From CAINEC01 sp046303115 (GTDB lineage Bacteria > Bacteroidota > Bacteroidia > AKYH767-A > OLB10): a stretch of DNA of 20,371 bases. The notes beneath the pieces are model-generated. The model ran no database searches and was not told the origin of the DNA. It was given only the letters and a program-made list of their open reading frames with translations. Position numbers and translations under genes: made by a program. Each line of letters begins with the position of its first letter. Within the stretch, counting starts at the first letter, position 1. Below, piece by piece: positions 19,852-20,371 of this stretch. The stretch is from NCBI GenBank assembly GCA_046303115.1, contig JBKCGZ010000137.1, positions 1 through 20,371 on the forward strand. Reading direction: 5' to 3'.

Positions 19852-20371
19852 ATGACCAGAGAAGAAAAAAACCAGATTATCGATGAGCTAGTAGTAGCGC
19901 TGTCACGTACAGGAAGCTTCTACATTGCTGATATCGGTACGCTGAATTCAGAAAAGACCAGTAAGTTGCGTCGTGTGTGCTTCAACAGACAAGTGCAATT
20001 GAAAGTTGCGAAGAATTCTCTGATTAAAAAAGCTTTAGAACGTATTGAAGGAGATTTCAGTGAAATGCTTCCTGCAATGAAAGGGTCATCAGCCATTATG
20101 GTTGCAGAAGTCCCTAATGTTCCAGCTAAGTTGATCAAAGACTTTCGCAAGGAGAGTGATCGCCCTGTATTGAAGGCCGCTTCTATTGATGGTGGAGTAT
20201 TCGTTGGTGATAATCAGTTAGATTTATTAGCTGCATTAAAAACAAAGAACGAACTTATCGGAGATATCGTTGGATTACTTCAGTCACCTGCAAAATCTGT
20301 TATCGCTGGCCTTACAGGTCAAGGAGGCAAAATTGCTGGCATCCTCAAAACGTTGGAAGAGCGTGCTGCTT
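19852..20371 (+). CDS. rplJ: 50S ribosomal protein uL10, 3' end beyond window
   Basis: The ATG at 19852 opens a frame that runs 173 codons to the window edge with no stop; uL10 is usually about 165-180 residues, so nearly all of it is here. uL10 anchors the L7/L12 dimers to the stalk base. The N-terminal start MTREEKNQIIDELV is typical of the family, followed by the strand and helix that bind rRNA (with KVAKNSLIKKALE), a middle segment MKGSSAIMVAEV, and the C-terminal helix region IVGLLQSPAKSVIAGL with the stretch that binds L12. It lies 35 bases after rplA. This gap is too short and AT-rich for the long L10-binding leader found in other bacteria. rplL should follow, outside the window. Confidence 0.96.
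   Translation, partial: MTREEKNQIIDELVVALSRTGSFYIADIGTLNSEKTSKLRRVCFNRQVQLKVAKNSLIKKALERIEGDFSEMLPAMKGSSAIMVAEVPNVPAKLIKDFRKESDRPVLKAASIDGGVFVGDNQLDLLAALKTKNELIGDIVGLLQSPAKSVIAGLTGQGGKIAGILKTLEERAA

Noticed and set aside
1..20371. CRISPR array, insertion sequence, prophage or defence island
   Set aside because: No regularly spaced direct repeats, transposase, phage structural genes or known defence domains were seen in any frame.

Overview
The window looks like a chromosomal segment of a member of the Bacteroidota (Bacteroidetes). The DNA is AT-rich and start codons mostly lack Shine-Dalgarno sequences, being preceded by A/T-rich stretches instead. Several genes have the phylum's promoter pattern (TTG near -33, TAnnTTTG near -7). 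Gene content also fits: a DUF5606-type protein, a 64-residue bS21, short-form HPF, and the order rpsU-xerC-hpf-tRNAs-tuf-tRNA-secE-nusG-rplK-rplA-rplJ. I cannot name a genus from the sequence alone.

Left part (1-1731): the 3' end of a probable SAM-dependent methyltransferase, an SRPBCC/AHSA1-type protein behind a promoter that contains a perfect 16-bp palindrome, a classic small cold-shock protein with its own promoter and terminator, and, convergent to it, a second cold-shock-domain protein with a long basic N-terminal extension.

Minus-strand block (1805-8297), read right to left: a fused 3-hydroxyacyl-CoA dehydrogenase/enoyl-CoA hydratase (FadN type), an exported MORN/YwqK-repeat protein, a terminator-like hairpin, a FadA thiolase, a sterol-desaturase-type diiron hydroxylase and an Nramp-family transporter with non-standard metal-site motifs. 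The first and third enzymes together perform the last three steps of fatty-acid beta-oxidation. No acyl-CoA dehydrogenase or acyl-CoA ligase is in view.

Plus-strand middle (8502-13787): a DUF5606-type protein with a charged tail, an M3-family oligoendopeptidase F, and a large membrane-anchored hybrid histidine kinase (PAS-type region, PAS, PAS, HisKA, HATPase, REC, HPt).

Right part (13807-20371): the translation and transcription core. rpsU, xerC and hpf are followed by a strong promoter driving tRNA-Thr(TGT), tRNA-Tyr(GTA), tRNA-Gly(TCC), tRNA-Thr(GGT) and tuf. A long hairpin, tRNA-Trp(CCA), secE, nusG, rplK, rplA and rplJ (cut by the window end) follow.

Most of the window is ordinary housekeeping DNA, and I did not find a clearly new system. 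The observations most worth checking are the lone SD-like tract before rpsU, the MORN-repeat gene and hairpin inside the beta-oxidation cluster, paired leader hairpins before rplK and rplA with the same loop heptamer, stem mismatches in tRNA-Trp and tRNA-Thr(TGT), and the atypical Nramp motifs.
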